Positions 1 to 11,899 of a stretch of DNA of 64,000 nt are shown in pieces. The notes under the pieces are model-generated. The model saw only the letters and a program-made list of their open reading frames with translations. It ran no database searches and had not been told where the DNA came from. The DNA is from Dipteris shenzhenensis (Eukaryota; Polypodiophyta; Polypodiopsida; Gleicheniales): assembly GCA_047967505.1 (NCBI GenBank), contig CM106540.1; one strand, given 5' to 3'. The stretch's first letter is position 1; each line of letters starts with the position of its first letter. A program made the translations under genes and the position numbers.

Positions 1-83
1 ATGACTCAGCATGTGCTGGGCTACCTTGTAGTAGGAGTAAGTGATTAATTTCGCCTCAAGCTTAAATGGGAGAATCCAGAAAC

Positions 84-900
84 CATGGTGCTAGCACAAG
101 AGATGGCTCTGAAGTTTGAAAAAGTACAATCTGACCTCGCTTCAAAGAAGACAATTGTCCCTCCACAGCCCCCTTTGCTCTGGCCACAACAACCTGGGGG
201 GTCCAACTCAGGGGCATACCCCCACCCCCCATAAGGGATGTATCCACTACCTCCACCTCAAATGTATGGTCCTCTCTTAGATGCTTACCCTCAATAAGGT
301 GTATATCCTCACCCTCTACTTGGAAGATTTCCCCAGCCACGCCCATGAGCCCCCATCCTTCCTACTCCCTCAACCCCTCCCGCTAAAAAGGCCCCTCCTG
401 CCAAAGAACCCAGAGTCAATGACCTAGCCAAGGCCTTGAATGAGATCTTCAGCTTGAGATGGTGGGCATTAGAAATCAAGCCACTCGCCCTCCAAGAGAA
501 CGTGCCAATGTTGTATGCTATGAGTGCCACCAGAAGGGGCATTATCGCACCAAATGTCCCAATATTCCAAGGGTGAATCTTCTAAGTGAATGAGGCTCCG
601 AGGATTCTGATGTAGAGGTCCTTGACCTTGGGAAGAGAAGTCGTACCACCTCAGACCCCTCTCTAATAGGCTGCCCTAGGAAGAAGGTCTCCTTCTCAGA
701 GCCCTCAGATGCCGAGATGGCAGACCCACCAATAGAGAAGGCTAAAAGATCTCAAAGGAGTAAGTGGTCACCCTCGGATTTCCCTATTGGCTCAGGGCAA
801 GAAGACTATTTAGTTGTTCAGGACCTTGCTCATCGGCCTTTGAGCATCATGCTTCCTCAACTAATAGCATTAAGCCCTAAGGTGAGACGTGAGTTGTAGC
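84..900 (+). pseudogene. gag C-terminal part with CCHC zinc knuckle (broken)
   Basis: The first part reads as a proline-rich linker with three stops. After a frame change the codons at 516-557 give a retroviral-type zinc knuckle, C-x2-C-x4-H-x4-C (CYECHQKGHYRTKC). Bases 717-899 encode a basic segment ending IALSPKVRREL, which matches the segment just before the protease in elements A and B (LLALSPKL). The zinc knuckle binds genomic RNA during particle assembly. Non-functional because of stops and frame changes. Confidence 0.7.
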
Positions 901-984
901 AAGGGATCTCAACAAGGAAGAGAAGGAAAAAGGGAAAGGTACGAGAGGTTTCTTCTACTTCTGAAGAAGTTGATCGGCACCCAC

Positions 985-1262
985 ATACAGTAGATATCAT
1001 CATAGATAACTGCCATGTCAAAAGTGTGTGTGTTGATGGGGGAGTGCATGTAATATCATGGCCCGGGTATCATGGTGCCCTATATCATGAAGAAGTTGAA
1101 TTTGAAATGCACAAGGCATTGCTCCACTCGAATCAAGGTAGCGGATGGGGTCGACGACTTGCCACCCTGGGAGTCATCGAGGATTTTCCCATCACTGTCA
1201 ATGGATTGACCACCATCATCAATTTCTATGTAGTGGACATTGAAGATATAGGAGAGATATAG
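985..1262 (+). pseudogene. Retroelement aspartic protease remnant
   Basis: The reading frame at 985-1262 has VDGGVHVIS where elements A and B have the active-site segment IDGGASINVMS, so the catalytic Asp-Gly is still visible but the following residues have drifted. It continues to VNGLTTIINFYVVDIEDIG, equivalent to the ISVPTTFQVI region of A. The reading then stops at 1260. Placed between the gag remnant and RT, as expected for Ty3/gypsy order. Confidence 0.6.
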
Positions 1263-1472
1263 GCAGGAGTTACCCAGCCATACTCGAGAGACTGTGGTTG
1301 AGAAAGAGTGATGCAGTCAGCTATTAGAAGACAGGACACATGTCTTTTGGTGCTTCAAAGGAGAAGATCCTGGTGCAACCGAGGAGCAAGACAGTGATAC
1401 TCTCTCATCCTCAGTGTCTGAGTCAATGGAAGATTCAGACAGGGGAAGGAGTTCTTAGAGGAAAAAGTTTAC

Positions 1473-2852
1473 ATGATGGAGGTGTCTCTGACCCCAACAC
1501 CAAAGGTAACAGCTAGTCCTCAATATCTTGAATCTATGCTTTCCCCAAACCTCACTCCAAGTGAGAAAGATGAGATCCTAAAAATGTTCAAAGGTTTCCC
1601 TGACCTCTTCGCAACTAGCTACCACCACCTTCGCCATTTGACTGCCATAGAACACAAGATAGAGCTAAAGCCTGATGCCAAGCTAGTGGCTTAGAAGTTT
1701 CAGAGATTAGGGCCCCTACAGACCGACACTTTTGCGCTCAGAGTTGCAAAAGCTTGTAGAAGCTGGGTTTATTATTCCGGTTCACAATACTAAATGGGTT
1801 TCACTAGTGGTAGTCATCCCAAAGAAAAACAACAAGTGGCAGGTCTGCATCGACTATAAAAAACTCAATGTGGCCACCAAGAGGGACCATCACCCTCTGC
1901 ACTTTCAAGACCTCATTCTTGAGAAGGTAAGTGGTCATGAGATGTATACTTTCTGTGATGGTTACTTCGGGTTTTATCAAATTAGAATTGCTGAAGAAGA
2001 TGTGCTTAAAACCAGATTTGCCACACCCTAGGGGACGTTTGCATTCAAAGTAATGCCATTTGGCCTCACCAATGCTCCTGCTACCTTTCAAAGATTTATG
2101 CAGCTGGTGTTCGTTCCATATTTGGGGGATTTCTTGGAGGTGCTTTTAGATGATTTCTGTATATTCTTAGCATGTAAGGAGCATGTCGTGAAGGTTAGGT
2201 TGGCCTTCCAAAGGGTCAATAATGTAAATGGTAGTCTCAACCCTGATAAATGCACCATTGGAGCCACTCAAGGGAGGTTACTGGGACATATTCTCTCATC
2301 CGAGGGCGTCAAGCCTAACCTCAAGAAGGTAGAAGCCATCCTCAAGCTCTCCCCACCAACAACCAAACATCAGGTACGCTCATTTGCTAATCTAGTAGGA
2401 TACTATCATCACTTCATTGATCAATATGCTGCTTTGACGCGACCCATGACTATGCCATTAAAAGATGGGGTTGATTTCTCTTGGGATGAGGATTGTGATC
2501 ATGGGTTTGCACAAATCAAGAATGCTCTGGCTTCAAAACCCATTCTACACAATCCTGATTGGTTAAAGACTTTCTATATCAATCCTGGGTTTGGTGAGCA
2601 TACTTTGGTAGGTATTCTTCTCCAGCAAGGGGAGGATCGGTTCATGTATCCTATTTGATTTGCTACTTGACAATTGCTCAAACTGAACAATGCTACTCTG
2701 AGGCTGACAAGCATGCCTTGTCTTTGGTGTTATGCATTAACAAATTTAAGCATTATGTGGCTGGGAAGTCCTTTATAATAATATCTAGCAATGGTCTTGC
2801 AAAGCAGGTTGGGCCGGTTGGCCAAATGGTTGGCAGTTCTACAAGAATATGA
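1473..2852 (+). pseudogene. Ty3/gypsy reverse transcriptase-RNase H (broken)
   Basis: Segments in two frames cover the RT palm: HKIELKPDAK near 1650, a core with CIDYKKLN near 1850, MPFGLTNAPATFQRFM at 2053-2100, and the catalytic pair in VLLDDF with its aspartates at 2149-2154. RNase H follows, with FYINPGFGEHTLVGILLQQ; the position normally holding the first catalytic Asp is Gly. Stops at 1692 and 2029 and frame changes near 1700, 2650 and 2800 make it dead. Confidence 0.9.
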
Positions 2853-2853
2853 T

Positions 2854-4220
2854 TTTTCTTTCAAAATTGTAAAAGGGGGTTGTTCCAACTTGAAGAATGC
2901 TTTGATTAATTTAGAGGAGTGCCTTGATGTAACCATTGTAGCAACCATAGAGGTTGGGGATCCATGGTATGGTGGTATCTACAGGTTTCTGACCGCTTTC
3001 TCTTTCCCTCCAGAAAGTACTAGCTATGAGAGAAAGAAGATCTGTAGAGATAGTAGGCGCTACATGCTCTTTGATGGAATATTGTACCGTCAAGGCATGG
3101 ATGGGGTACTAAGATGGGCCATTGATGCAGATGAAGTACCTAAGGTATTGAAGCATTATCATAATGGATTTTGTGGAGGCCACTATGCCGGTGACTATAT
3201 AGCTAAGAAGATTTTACATGCTGGATACTATTGGTTGACCTTGTTTAAGGATTTCACTATGTATTGCAAAACCCGTGAGCCATGCCAATTCTTTGGTAGG
3301 AAGGATTTGCGTCCTGGGAAACATCACCCAATGATGTCCATCCATCTGTTTCAGAAGTGGGGAATAGATTTTGTCGGGCCCTTGCCCATGACTGCTCGCA
3401 AAAAGAAGTATCTTTTGGTAGCCACTCAGTATGTCACTAAGTGGGCTGAAGCTACCGCCCTCTCTGCTGCAAATGGTAAGGCAGTTTCAAATTTCATATT
3501 TGAAAGTATCTACACAAGGTTTGGGACACCCATGGAAATAGTATCTGACCATGGGAGTCCATTCTTAAATGAAGGAGTGGAGTTGCTCATGGATCGCATG
3601 GGTATTGATCACCGCACTTCTAACATCTATTATTTAGCATACATGGGTCAAACGGAGCAGACCAATGGCCTCCTTTGTAAAACCATGGGAAAAATGGCCA
3701 CAGGGAACAGGAGCCAGTGGGATCGGATGGTCACTGAAGCTGTGTGGGCTTATAACATCACGCATAAAATGTCTACAGGTCACACTCCTTTTGAGTTGGT
3801 GTACAGTAGTGAGGCAGTTTTACCACTAGAGATAGAGATTCTCGCCTTGAGATTGGCACAAGAACAGACGATGATAGAATATGAACATGAAGAGGCCAGG
3901 TTGGTACAACTTGAGAAGTTAGATGAAACCCGACGCCTTGCACAACATCAAACAGAGATCCAAAAGAATCGACAAAAGGCCCACTTGGATGCTAAGATTC
4001 ACAAGGGATGGGAAAGACACTTTGCTGAGGGTGATGTTGTGCTATAGTTTGATAACAGATTAGACCACCAAATGGATAAGAAGTTCCTGCCACTATGGAC
4101 TAGTCCATAAAAAGTCATCAAGGAATGTAGCAATGGGTCTATACAAGTTCAAGAGCTACATGAGCCATATGGCAAGAAGGTGATCAACAAGCGTTATCTC
4201 AAGCCCTTCTTTGTGCATGA
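2854..4220 (+). pseudogene. Ty3/gypsy integrase (broken at C-terminus)
   Basis: Open from about 2791 to 4047. It shows the HHCC zinc-binding region (H near 3160-3180, C-x2-C in REPCQFF with the preceding C near 3270) and the catalytic core D-D-E: Asp in GIDFVGPLP (about 3362), Asp in VSDHGSPF (about 3547) and Glu in TEQTNGLL (about 3655). A TAG at 4045-4047 interrupts the tail, which continues in frame to about 4220 as a degenerate version of the C-terminal domain of element B (FDNRLD..MDKKF). Confidence 0.88.
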
Positions 4221-4899
4221 TGGTCCCATGCATGGAAATGTTATGGATAAATTTGACCAAGGAAAAAGGCATAAAGATGTGTGTGTGCTTGTATGTGTGG
4301 CAATAGTATAGTAAAATATTGTGTGCATAGGGCCCAGGGTTGAGGTGGCAGGGCATGTCCATGTGCCACCCTTCCACATAAGAGGACCCATAAGGTGTGT
4401 TGTACATAATCCATGGTAGTAATATTATAAAATGTTAAGGTGGCATGGCACCTCCATGTGCCACCCCTCCACCTAGGCGGTCCCATGCCTACATTTAGTG
4501 AGATATGGCACAAAGTCCATGGGAGAAGTAATATAAAATAGGTGGACATGGTTATTATATTGGGTTATTCCCTCCATGTAGGATAGGCCCATGTGGGGGA
4601 GGTGTAGATAGTCCAAGAGTGCAAGTTAAATAATGGGGAAAGTAGGATGAGGTGGCAAGTTTCCTTGTGCCAACCCTCCACTTGTCCTCCAAGATGTTTG
4701 AAAAGATTATAAAATTGGGAGGAGATCAAGGGAGTATTGTAGACTTGGGATATGGGGGTTGATATATGTGGAAAAATGAGCCCAAGGGTTGTCACACACA
4801 ATTGAGAGTGCATAACCGCCAAGCCCACATGGGAGACTCTTTCACACACACCATGCATGTGGGAGGATGCATTTATTGGGAGAGACCCCCTAACTTGGC

Positions 4900-4906
4900 T
4901 ATAAAA
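4900..4906 (+). promoter_or_regulatory. TATA box of the LTR promoter
   Basis: TATAAAA followed by GGAGGGG, about 90 bases before the AATAAA at 4995-5000, inside the inferred 3' LTR. Same TATAAAAGGAG context as the LTR promoters of elements A and B. Confidence 0.6.
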
Positions 4907-5242
4907 GGAGGGGGCTATTCCTTGATGGGACATGCTCATTCTTGTAAAGCCACCTAGCTAGTACTTTGATTTCTTCCCCCCATCCTTCCTTTCAAATAAA
5001 GCATGACCCTCTTCCCTTGATGTCTCCTTCTCTACATTCCACCTTCCATCATGTATATGCTTCTCTTTCCCCTCTCCTTCTCCCCTTGTGCCATAGTCTC
5101 CCTCTTCATTCCCTCCCCTCTTAGTCCCTTTTCCGCACCCATGTTAACGCTTCTTCCCTCACGTTCCCTTTTCCTCCATGGCCTACGAGCATCGCCATGT
5201 TTAGCGTCTAGCCTCTTATCTTGATTTCTTTTCTAGTCAATA

Positions 5243-5263
5243 ACACACACACACACACACACA
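5243..5263. repeat. (CA)n microsatellite
   Basis: About ten CA units followed by a short TATATA run. Confidence 0.95.
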
Positions 5264-5269
5264 TATATA

Positions 5270-6164
5270 AGAGAAAAAAAAGGAAGTATTTTTTGGACAT
5301 ATACCATTTCACCACCTAGGCTTTACTCCTTACATTATTTCTTGCTTAATAATTAGTTTATTTTTATAATTAAATTATTTTATGTTAGTTTAAAATTTCA
5401 TCTTTAATTATATTACCTTAGTTTATAATTTATGTCCTTACATATATTTTTTATTTCATTAGTTTGTATATATATTTCTATTTAAATCAAAATTAATGAA
5501 TTTAATATATAATTGTTTTGTATTTTTGAATTTAAGTTTAAATATCCTAAATAATACATTTATATTTTTAATTTTTAATTCATTTTAGATTAAATGTATA
5601 TATAAAGTATATTTAATTTAGTTTAAAATATTTTGGTAAATCAAATATACTTTAATTATATATGAAAAGAATCAAAATTTGTTTATAACTCTTGTCTTGC
5701 AGGTAACCTATTAAAATGAATATGAAAAAGAAATTATTCCTTGCCTTTTTTTCGATTCGACGGTTGGTATAGCTTAGATTAGCATAGATTAGTTTATCCA
5801 TAGAGGAGAGAACTCCAAAAAAACCAATCAAAGCCATGCTCAGAAATTACCAACTAGTTCCTAATTGGCATCAGTCCTATGTTTACATGCGGTTTAACAC
5901 TCATAACACAACCCTATGAACAAAGTTTCAGAGATGGCAGATGACAGATCAGAGTCAGAGTTTGAGTGGGCACAATGTAATTGTTAATCATGGACACATC
6001 ATAGTTCTATGTTTTCTCATCTCATTGTAAAGCCTTATTGGCTATTATTTTGTAATTTATGTAGATATATTGAGCCTTGTAAAGCCTTTGAGGCTATTTT
6101 TGATCATCCATTCAAAGATTTTGTTAAATGGACACACACATAATTGTATCAGTGGACACATTAC
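5270..6164. other. AT-rich non-coding stretch
   Basis: 5280-5700 is very AT-rich without an ORF of note. 5700-6164 has no recognisable gene; short phrases such as GTAAAGCCTT..GGCTATT recur at 6025, 6075 and 6310. Confidence 0.6.
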
Positions 6165-6299
6165 AGCTTGGGCACATTATAGTATGATGGGAAAAATGCA
6201 TTGTCTTTTAGCTTGGGCACATTATAGTATGATGGGTAGAATGCATTGTCTTTTAGCTTGGGCACATTACAGTATGATGGGCAAAATATATTGTCTTTC
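6165..6299. repeat. 45-bp tandem repeat, three copies
   Basis: Units start at 6165, 6210 and 6255, each AGCTTGGGCACATTA followed by AGTATGATGGG and TTGTCTTT. Because 45 is a multiple of 3, a short ORF runs through it with a repeated AWAHYSMMG peptide; no sign that it is coding. Confidence 0.95.
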
Positions 6300-6390
6300 A
6301 GTTTGTACTTTAAAGCCTTATTGGCTATTTTATTGAAGCACTGTATCTAAAGTCTTGTGAATTATTTTTCATGTAGGGTTTTCAATTATT

Positions 6391-7680
6391 ATGGAGCACT
6401 CTCAAGAGATTAGAGCTTTTGTCTCTAGCACCACCTTACATTTCAATGGGAAAGAGTATGCCTCTGATAACTTTGAAGGGAAGTAGACTCACATGCACAT
6501 GGGAAGAAAAGTTAGGTTTCTCATTCAAGAAAAACTGAGCTACATCTTATAATGTCGAGGAAAGATATGGAGCGAAATGAGGAGCCATGGAATGCAAGCT
6601 TCTTTAAAAAAGATACAACTTCTAGCATGGTTGTGGTGCCTTATCCAAAATGGATGAATTCTCACACACAGTGAGAAGGGAAAAGGTTTCAATAGCGATG
6701 TCATGGAACTAAAGAGCCCATTCTTAGATATTTTTGTGAAGTTTTCACAACCTAATATTGGGGGCTATCATTTTATCTTATCAAGAGGTCTAAACAGGTT
6801 CGCAATGCCACCTCCTTCACCATCAAACTTTACAAAATTACAAACTCCATTATAGGCTCTTATGGATGAATGGAGTCCATTTTTGAATGCAGAGGCAAGT
6901 AGGTTGCGTCAAAAGATTATGGTTGAGTACTTTAAGACATCATCACTCAAGATAGACCATGAATTCAGTCAAGAGCAGGGAGGGCACAAGCAAGATGAGA
7001 GGGATGCTAGTTTTGTTCAAAAATAGAGAGGGCACGAGAAGGATCAGATGGATGCTAGTTTGGTTGAGAAACAAAGAGGACAAGAGTAGGATGAGAGAGC
7101 TCCTAGTTTGGTTCAGAAGCAGCCTTGAAAAGAAGCTCCACATCAAGGGTTTGCATGCAAACTGTTAGAGATAGAAACAGAAGTAGATGTTGCATTCAAA
7201 TAGAAAAATGAAGATGCAACACAACCATTGTGGCCTAAAGAAATTCAAAAGATAGAGGAAGAGGAAGGACGACGAGAGCCACGACCACGTTGGTGCAACC
7301 TATGAAAGGAAAAGAAAGATGCAAAATATAAAACATTAATACTACGAGGGCCACAGTTCCAAAGGCTACTTTGAGAAGAAGACAATGTTCCTCCGTTTAG
7401 AAAGTACATATAAAAGATAAACATGACACAATTCCAGAGGCTACTTTGAAAAAAAGGCAACATTCCTCTGCTCAGAAACTTCAGGTATAAGAGAAAGAGA
7501 AGGACAGAGAAAATATAGAGGAAGAAGAGTCAGATCAAGAGGTTGAGCAAGATCAAGATGAGATCATGTCAATAAAGAATCTCAATCTGCATCTTAATGA
7601 GACAATCACAGAAGATGATGTCGGATATATATGGGGACAAAAGCCCTATGTTATGAATGCTTGAGATGTGGAGTCAGCAA
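6391..7680 (+). pseudogene. N-terminal remnant of an unidentified large protein
   Basis: From the ATG at 6391 (MEHSQEIRAF) a protein-like reading continues through many stops. It contains three imperfect copies of a charged repeat of about 20 residues between 6960 and 7130 (QRGHE.D..DASLV), then basic and strongly acidic stretches (EEEESDQEVEQDQDE at about 7520-7565). I do not recognise the family. It reads towards the segment at 7740, so it may be the N-terminus of the same gene. Repeated stops in every frame show it is dead. Confidence 0.4.
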
Positions 7681-7699
7681 CAACTATTTTTACCAATAA

Positions 7700-9285
7700 T
7701 AGGAATCTTGATATATCTTATGTGATGTAGATATTCAAGGCTTTGGTGGATGGCAAGAAACCCGTTGTCTCTAATGTAGTCTTACATCCAATCATGTTTA
7801 GTCGAAATATAGGTAGCCGTGATAGTGGAATTATGTTTGAAGGACCTACCCATCTTAAAGAGACTTTCAGCAAATTCTTCACACAAAGACTTCGACAAAT
7901 TCCGCATGAACAGGATGAACAGGCAAATTCTAAGAAATTTTTGAAAGAGGCAAAGAGATTTTCTATTGCATGGTAAATTTGAGCCGATTGATGGTCAACA
8001 TTATGCATATGCCTGTAATGAACTTGCCAGATAAGCAAGGGACTCCAAAAGACTCACTGCAGAGAAAATTTCAAAGGTTCTTCCGTTCAATTTTTATATG
8101 GACACAATATGTATTTTTAAGCATCCAACAAAATATTTGATTGAGTCTGAAAGACTGAGTCATGATATTTTTGCAAAACATAAGATAACCTCGACATCGG
8201 AAATCTTAATGAAAGTGAGGTGTCTATGGATGACACTTGGTTCTCTAGCAACACATTTAAAAAGAAATGCCACAAAAGCGAATGCAAACACATTAGTTAA
8301 TTTTTATACATGTTTAAGTGCAGTCGTACCAAGGGGAAGTCAAGAACGGGAAGAATCTCTCACAAGCTTCAAGGTAGTGAGAGATAGATATGTAGACTAC
8401 ACAAGTATAATTTTTTGACCTGATGAGGTGTTTGAGAAAGTTGTGGTAGTTTGCTATGCATACAAGAAGGGTGAGGTTACTTATGATGGTCCTTTGTTAC
8501 AATCACAAAAGTCAAAGATTGAGGAAAAGAGGTGACAGCAAGAATGTGGAGGCCCGTAAAGTATTTGTCGGATAGCTATGTAACAATGGCAACAGAGAAA
8601 CTCCTCAAGAAAGAATGGTTTTTTGGTAGGAAGGAAAAAGATCATTGCATGGAGGAGTGCTTCAACATATAGGTGAAACATGATGCAGTGGATAGTGCAA
8701 TTAGATATTTGCTCACAAAAAAAGATATCCCTACTGGTGAATGTAATATTGACCCTAATATTGTGAAGCACATAGCCACTTTATCTGTAGCTAAGGAAAA
8801 AGCATGGGCACATAAGTGGATGAAGAATCAAGAAGTAGTCACCTCATGCATGAGAGCCCAAATCCCACCACAGGTGATTGCATATGTTGAGAAGCTTGTG
8901 AATGAGCATAAACTGAGAATAATAAGTGCAGTCAACCATGGCTTTCAACTCAATGTGAACATCACTTTAGAAATTAGAAAGCTTGTAGCGTACAGGGGCA
9001 TTTCAGATGAGGACTTTTTAATTGATGAAAATAGTTGGGATAAGCCCCAAGTATTCTTTATTAATGAGGTTTCTTCCAATGATATTCACCAATTCATCGA
9101 TAGAATACTGTATACCACCATTAGTAGAGATGGAATTTGCAATATTGTTATTTTTGTCATTAAAGAACACAAGGAAGAGATACATAACACTTTGCAGAAA
9201 GTTTATGCCTATGATTTCAAGATCTACAATGGTGGGTATGCATCCGAGACAAGCAAGAGAGAATGTGGATAAAACATCCAATTCC
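7700..9285 (+). pseudogene. Unidentified protein-coding remnant, possibly ParB/DGQH-like
   Basis: Long protein-like stretches join across a few frame changes and stops: 7743-7976, 8040-8418 and 8560-9272. The longest (8673-9272, 199 aa) is preceded by an in-frame stop at 8671. A segment near 7985-8000 reads FEPIDGQHYAYACNEL, recalling the IDGQHR motif of ParB-like domains, but that is one short motif and I would not name the family on it. The C-terminal part contains NIVIFVIKEHKEEIHNTL. Composition is that of a cellular protein, not gag or pol. Function unknown. Confidence 0.45.
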
Positions 9286-9800
9286 TTGAATCATTCCTCT
9301 TATGCATGCAGAGTTCATATCCTGACCAGTCTCTACAACATAACATAAGGGGGACCTCCAAGAGTTTGCGTCTCATGCTAGAGGAGAAATAAATCCACAG
9401 GTCCTCTCATCATCAAGTGCACTCCAAAATCTATGAATGTCCTCCAAAAAGCGGAAGTTTTTTGATTACTATGCTGGAATACTTGCAACCACCTCATTGG
9501 GGAGGTCACCTCATTATGGATGGGATATCTTTTTGAAGATCTTCTCAGAAAAGGATATTCCACTAATATTATTGAAAGAAAGGCTTGCATGGCACACTTC
9601 CACTTGCAAGCTGATCTAATTGTCAGCTATGAGAAAGAGGTGGAACATAAGAGGATTGGAGATGATGACATGGAAGATCTTGATGGCTCCTAGGATAAAG
9701 ACGAAGGTGATGCACAGATGATTGCAAACAATGACATGGATGATCTTCCGAGCTCACAAGATTACACAAAGAAATCATGGACACATATCCTAGTATGACC
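9286..9800 (+). pseudogene. Continuation of the unidentified remnant, acidic tail
   Basis: With frame changes the reading goes on after 9285: a segment around 9430-9560 (YLQPPHWGGHLIMDGISF) and then FHLQADLIVSYEKEVEHKR near 9600-9650, ending in an acidic stretch DDDMEDLDGS. The position right after the 7700-9285 remnant suggests the same gene. No domain is recognised. Confidence 0.35.
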
Positions 9801-9938
9801 CTTTACTTTTCTTTTACAAGCATTACATTTAATATTTACATTTCTTTTACAAGGATAAAGACGAAGGTGATGCACATATGATTGCAGACAATGACATGGA
9901 TGATCTTCCTGGCTCACAAGATTACACAAAGAAATCTT
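9693..9938. repeat. Direct duplication, period 160 bp (exon-like)
   Basis: About 85 bases starting GGATAAAGACGAAGGTGATG at 9693 recur at 9853 with few changes, both coding for the acidic DKDEGDAQMI..NDMDDL segment. The AT-rich spacer between copies looks like intron sequence, so this may be a small exon duplication. Confidence 0.85.
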
Positions 9939-9939
9939 T

Positions 9940-11110
9940 TGTATTTTTTCTAGACAAAAGAGGGGAAGGAAGAAGAAATGAGTTCATGTGGATCTAAAAT
10001 CAGGAAGGCCACAATATTTCCTTCAAGTTTAATCGATATGGTGATTGCTTGAAAAACTAAAAGTGAAATATTTAAGACAATAAAAGGATCACTGAAAGAC
10101 TTTCCTAACATAGAGAGTTAACTACATTGCTTATATGGGAACTCAGAGCATATGATGATGGTGCACCTCACGCGGAAGAATTTTGAAGATTTGTCTAAGC
10201 TACAAGAAATAGGAAGCAACTTTGATGTTCAAGTTGTCATTGGACAGCAACCTCAATATCTATCATTTGGTGAAGAAGAGTTTCAAATCCTAAGATATCG
10301 AGGGAAAGAGGTTAATGATAAAGTTATAATGGCCGCCCTCAAGTTTCGCACTCAGGTTTAATACAAACTTTATCTTGGCTTAGTATTTATATATTGATTA
10401 AATCTAATGAGCTAGTGTTTGGTTAGTTTTTGATGCAGTATAATGATATCTTGGTTTCCTCTAAATTTTGGAAATTGTGTATATGTCATAGATTCCCTGC
10501 TTTCTACATGGCTCAATACTAATAAAAAGTCAATAGAAGATATCTGCACATGGCTGCAATCTCTCAATATGGACAATGTTCAATTATCATTTTTCCATAT
10601 TATGAGGCGTAAGTGACACCACAACCTCATATTTACTTTTGCGAGAGGTAAGATGAAGTCAAATAATAAAGATTCTTAATTGGCCATGCAAGAAACATTG
10701 GAGTTTGGTGGCTTTGGACCTACAAGCCAAGAAATGCTATTTTGCCAATTCAATGGCAAGATATCATGGCAATGTGTTAGCATAAATATACTCTTAATGC
10801 ATTGTAACTTTCGTGGTACACTTACTCTTAATGCATTGTAACTTTCGTGGTATGTATCTTTGGTGATGCACTTATTCATTCCCTTGTATGTTATGATGGA
10901 TAGGTTTACATCAAGGTTAATAAGTGCAATTGTATAAGTTACAAATTATGATGGTGACTTGCAAGAAGCAATGGACTTACAATGATGCAAGGTTGTAGAG
11001 AAAAATGATCCATACAGTTGTGGGTGGAGAGTGTGCTACAGCTACAAGTTGCTCCTTGATGAAATATTTGATGTGAAGGGCTCACAATCCTCAATGTCTA
11101 CATATTCTGA
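9940..11110 (+). pseudogene. Ulp1/C48 cysteine-protease-like pseudogene with an intron
   Basis: The 10140-10353 exon ends EVNDKVIMAALKFRTQ. A clean GT-AG intron (10354-10438; donor cag/gtttaa, acceptor gatgcag/) joins it to YNDILVSSKFWKL. Two blocks fit the C48 (SUMO/Ulp1-type) protease core: KKHWSLVALDLQAKKCYF near 10690-10750, with the catalytic His before Trp, and ENDPYSCGWRVCYSYKLLL near 11000-11060, with the catalytic Cys-Gly. The Asp of the triad is not placed with confidence. Stops and frame changes lie between blocks (for example near 10520-10530 and 10620-10680), so it is either dead or carries more introns than I can place. Such proteases cleave SUMO or are carried by plant Mutator-type transposons; which applies here is unknown. 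Confidence 0.55.
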
Positions 11111-11129
11111 TGCATAACTATATACATTT

Positions 11130-11760
11130 GTGGTTCATACCATTCGATTCGTAATTGCTCAATCTCTAAATAAAGTAATTGAGACACCCAAGTCTGTATC
11201 AAAGACTCTCGAGGAATTAGAGACTCAATATACTCCCAATCCATCACAGCCTTTAAAGGAGTATACTCTTGAAGCATCACAATCGAGTCCAGCCACCACA
11301 AAAGTAGAGATTCAATATATACTCGAGGAGTATAAACCCAAAGCATCAGAAGGGAGTCCATTCGCATCAGTAGAGACTCAATCTACAACCAAAGAGTCAC
11401 ACCATTTGTGGAAGTTTATGCCCAAAGCATCCAAGCAAAGTCCATGAGTGGAAGTAGAGATTCATTCTATGCCATAAGCATCACAGCCTCCCGATGAGTC
11501 TATGCCCAAGGAATCACCATCTATCCCACACTCAAAAGCAAAGATTCAATACATGCTTGGAGAATCACAACCTCCATTGGATTCTACTCCTAAACCATCA
11601 CAACCGACTCCAAGCTTGGAAGTAGACAAAGTCTATGCCCGAAGGAAGAGTCCATATATGCCTAAAGCATCAAATCCTTGAGAGAAAGAGTCTACCTCTA
11701 AAGCATCACAATGGAGTCCATAGCAAACATTATAATCCACTTCATTGTGAAGCTTTATGA
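11130..11760 (+). pseudogene. Degenerate Ser/Pro/Lys repeat tail
   Basis: A repeated phrase of roughly 15-25 codons (forms of KASQ.SP..VE.Q and PKESH/PKASK) runs from about 11190 to 11750; the DNA signature AAAGCATCA recurs. 11130-11447 is open, after which stops appear (11444, 11476 and later). It directly follows the C48-like remnant and may be its C-terminal low-complexity tail. Confidence 0.5.
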
Positions 11761-11899
11761 TGGGGTTTAGCATGTACATGAGTTTTTTTTCAAGTAGAAA
11801 AAACTTTATTGGCAAGTGATGCATGTAAAAGTGTAAAGTCACAAAACTTTGTATTTGTGATTTTGTTGCTCATAATGTTATTTTGGTTGATTTTCTTAT

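Larger units (their letters stand above)
1..5270 (+). mobile_element. Decayed Ty3/gypsy LTR retrotransposon, 5' end outside window
   Basis: Remnant in the order gag tail, protease, reverse transcriptase, RNase H, integrase and 3' LTR. The reading frame changes near 1700, 2650 and 2800, and in-frame stops occur at several places (232, 1692, 2029, 4045), so no product can be made. Short stretches just before the protease and in RT resemble elements A and B further along, so it is a relative, but much older. Unlike A and B there is no second (archaeal-type) RNase H between RNase H and integrase. The 5' LTR and most of gag would lie left of base 1. Confidence 0.85.
4278..5270 (+). repeat. Probable 3' LTR of the first Ty3 element
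   Basis: A purine tract (aaggaaaaaggcataaaga) ends just before a TGTGTG start near 4278, as expected for a polypurine tract next to a 3' LTR. A TATA box lies at 4900-4906 and an AATAAA at 4995-5000, giving a promoter then polyadenylation order. Three imperfect copies of a GGTGGCA...CCATGTGCCACC motif occur at about 4340-4380, 4438-4475 and 4650-4690. The right edge is uncertain because the partner LTR is outside the window; I put it near the CA microsatellite. Confidence 0.55.

Noticed and set aside
4156-4939. Minus-strand ORFs of 65-124 aa in the first 3' LTR
   Set aside because: Non-coding LTR sequence; the overlapping ORFs in two frames share no protein features.
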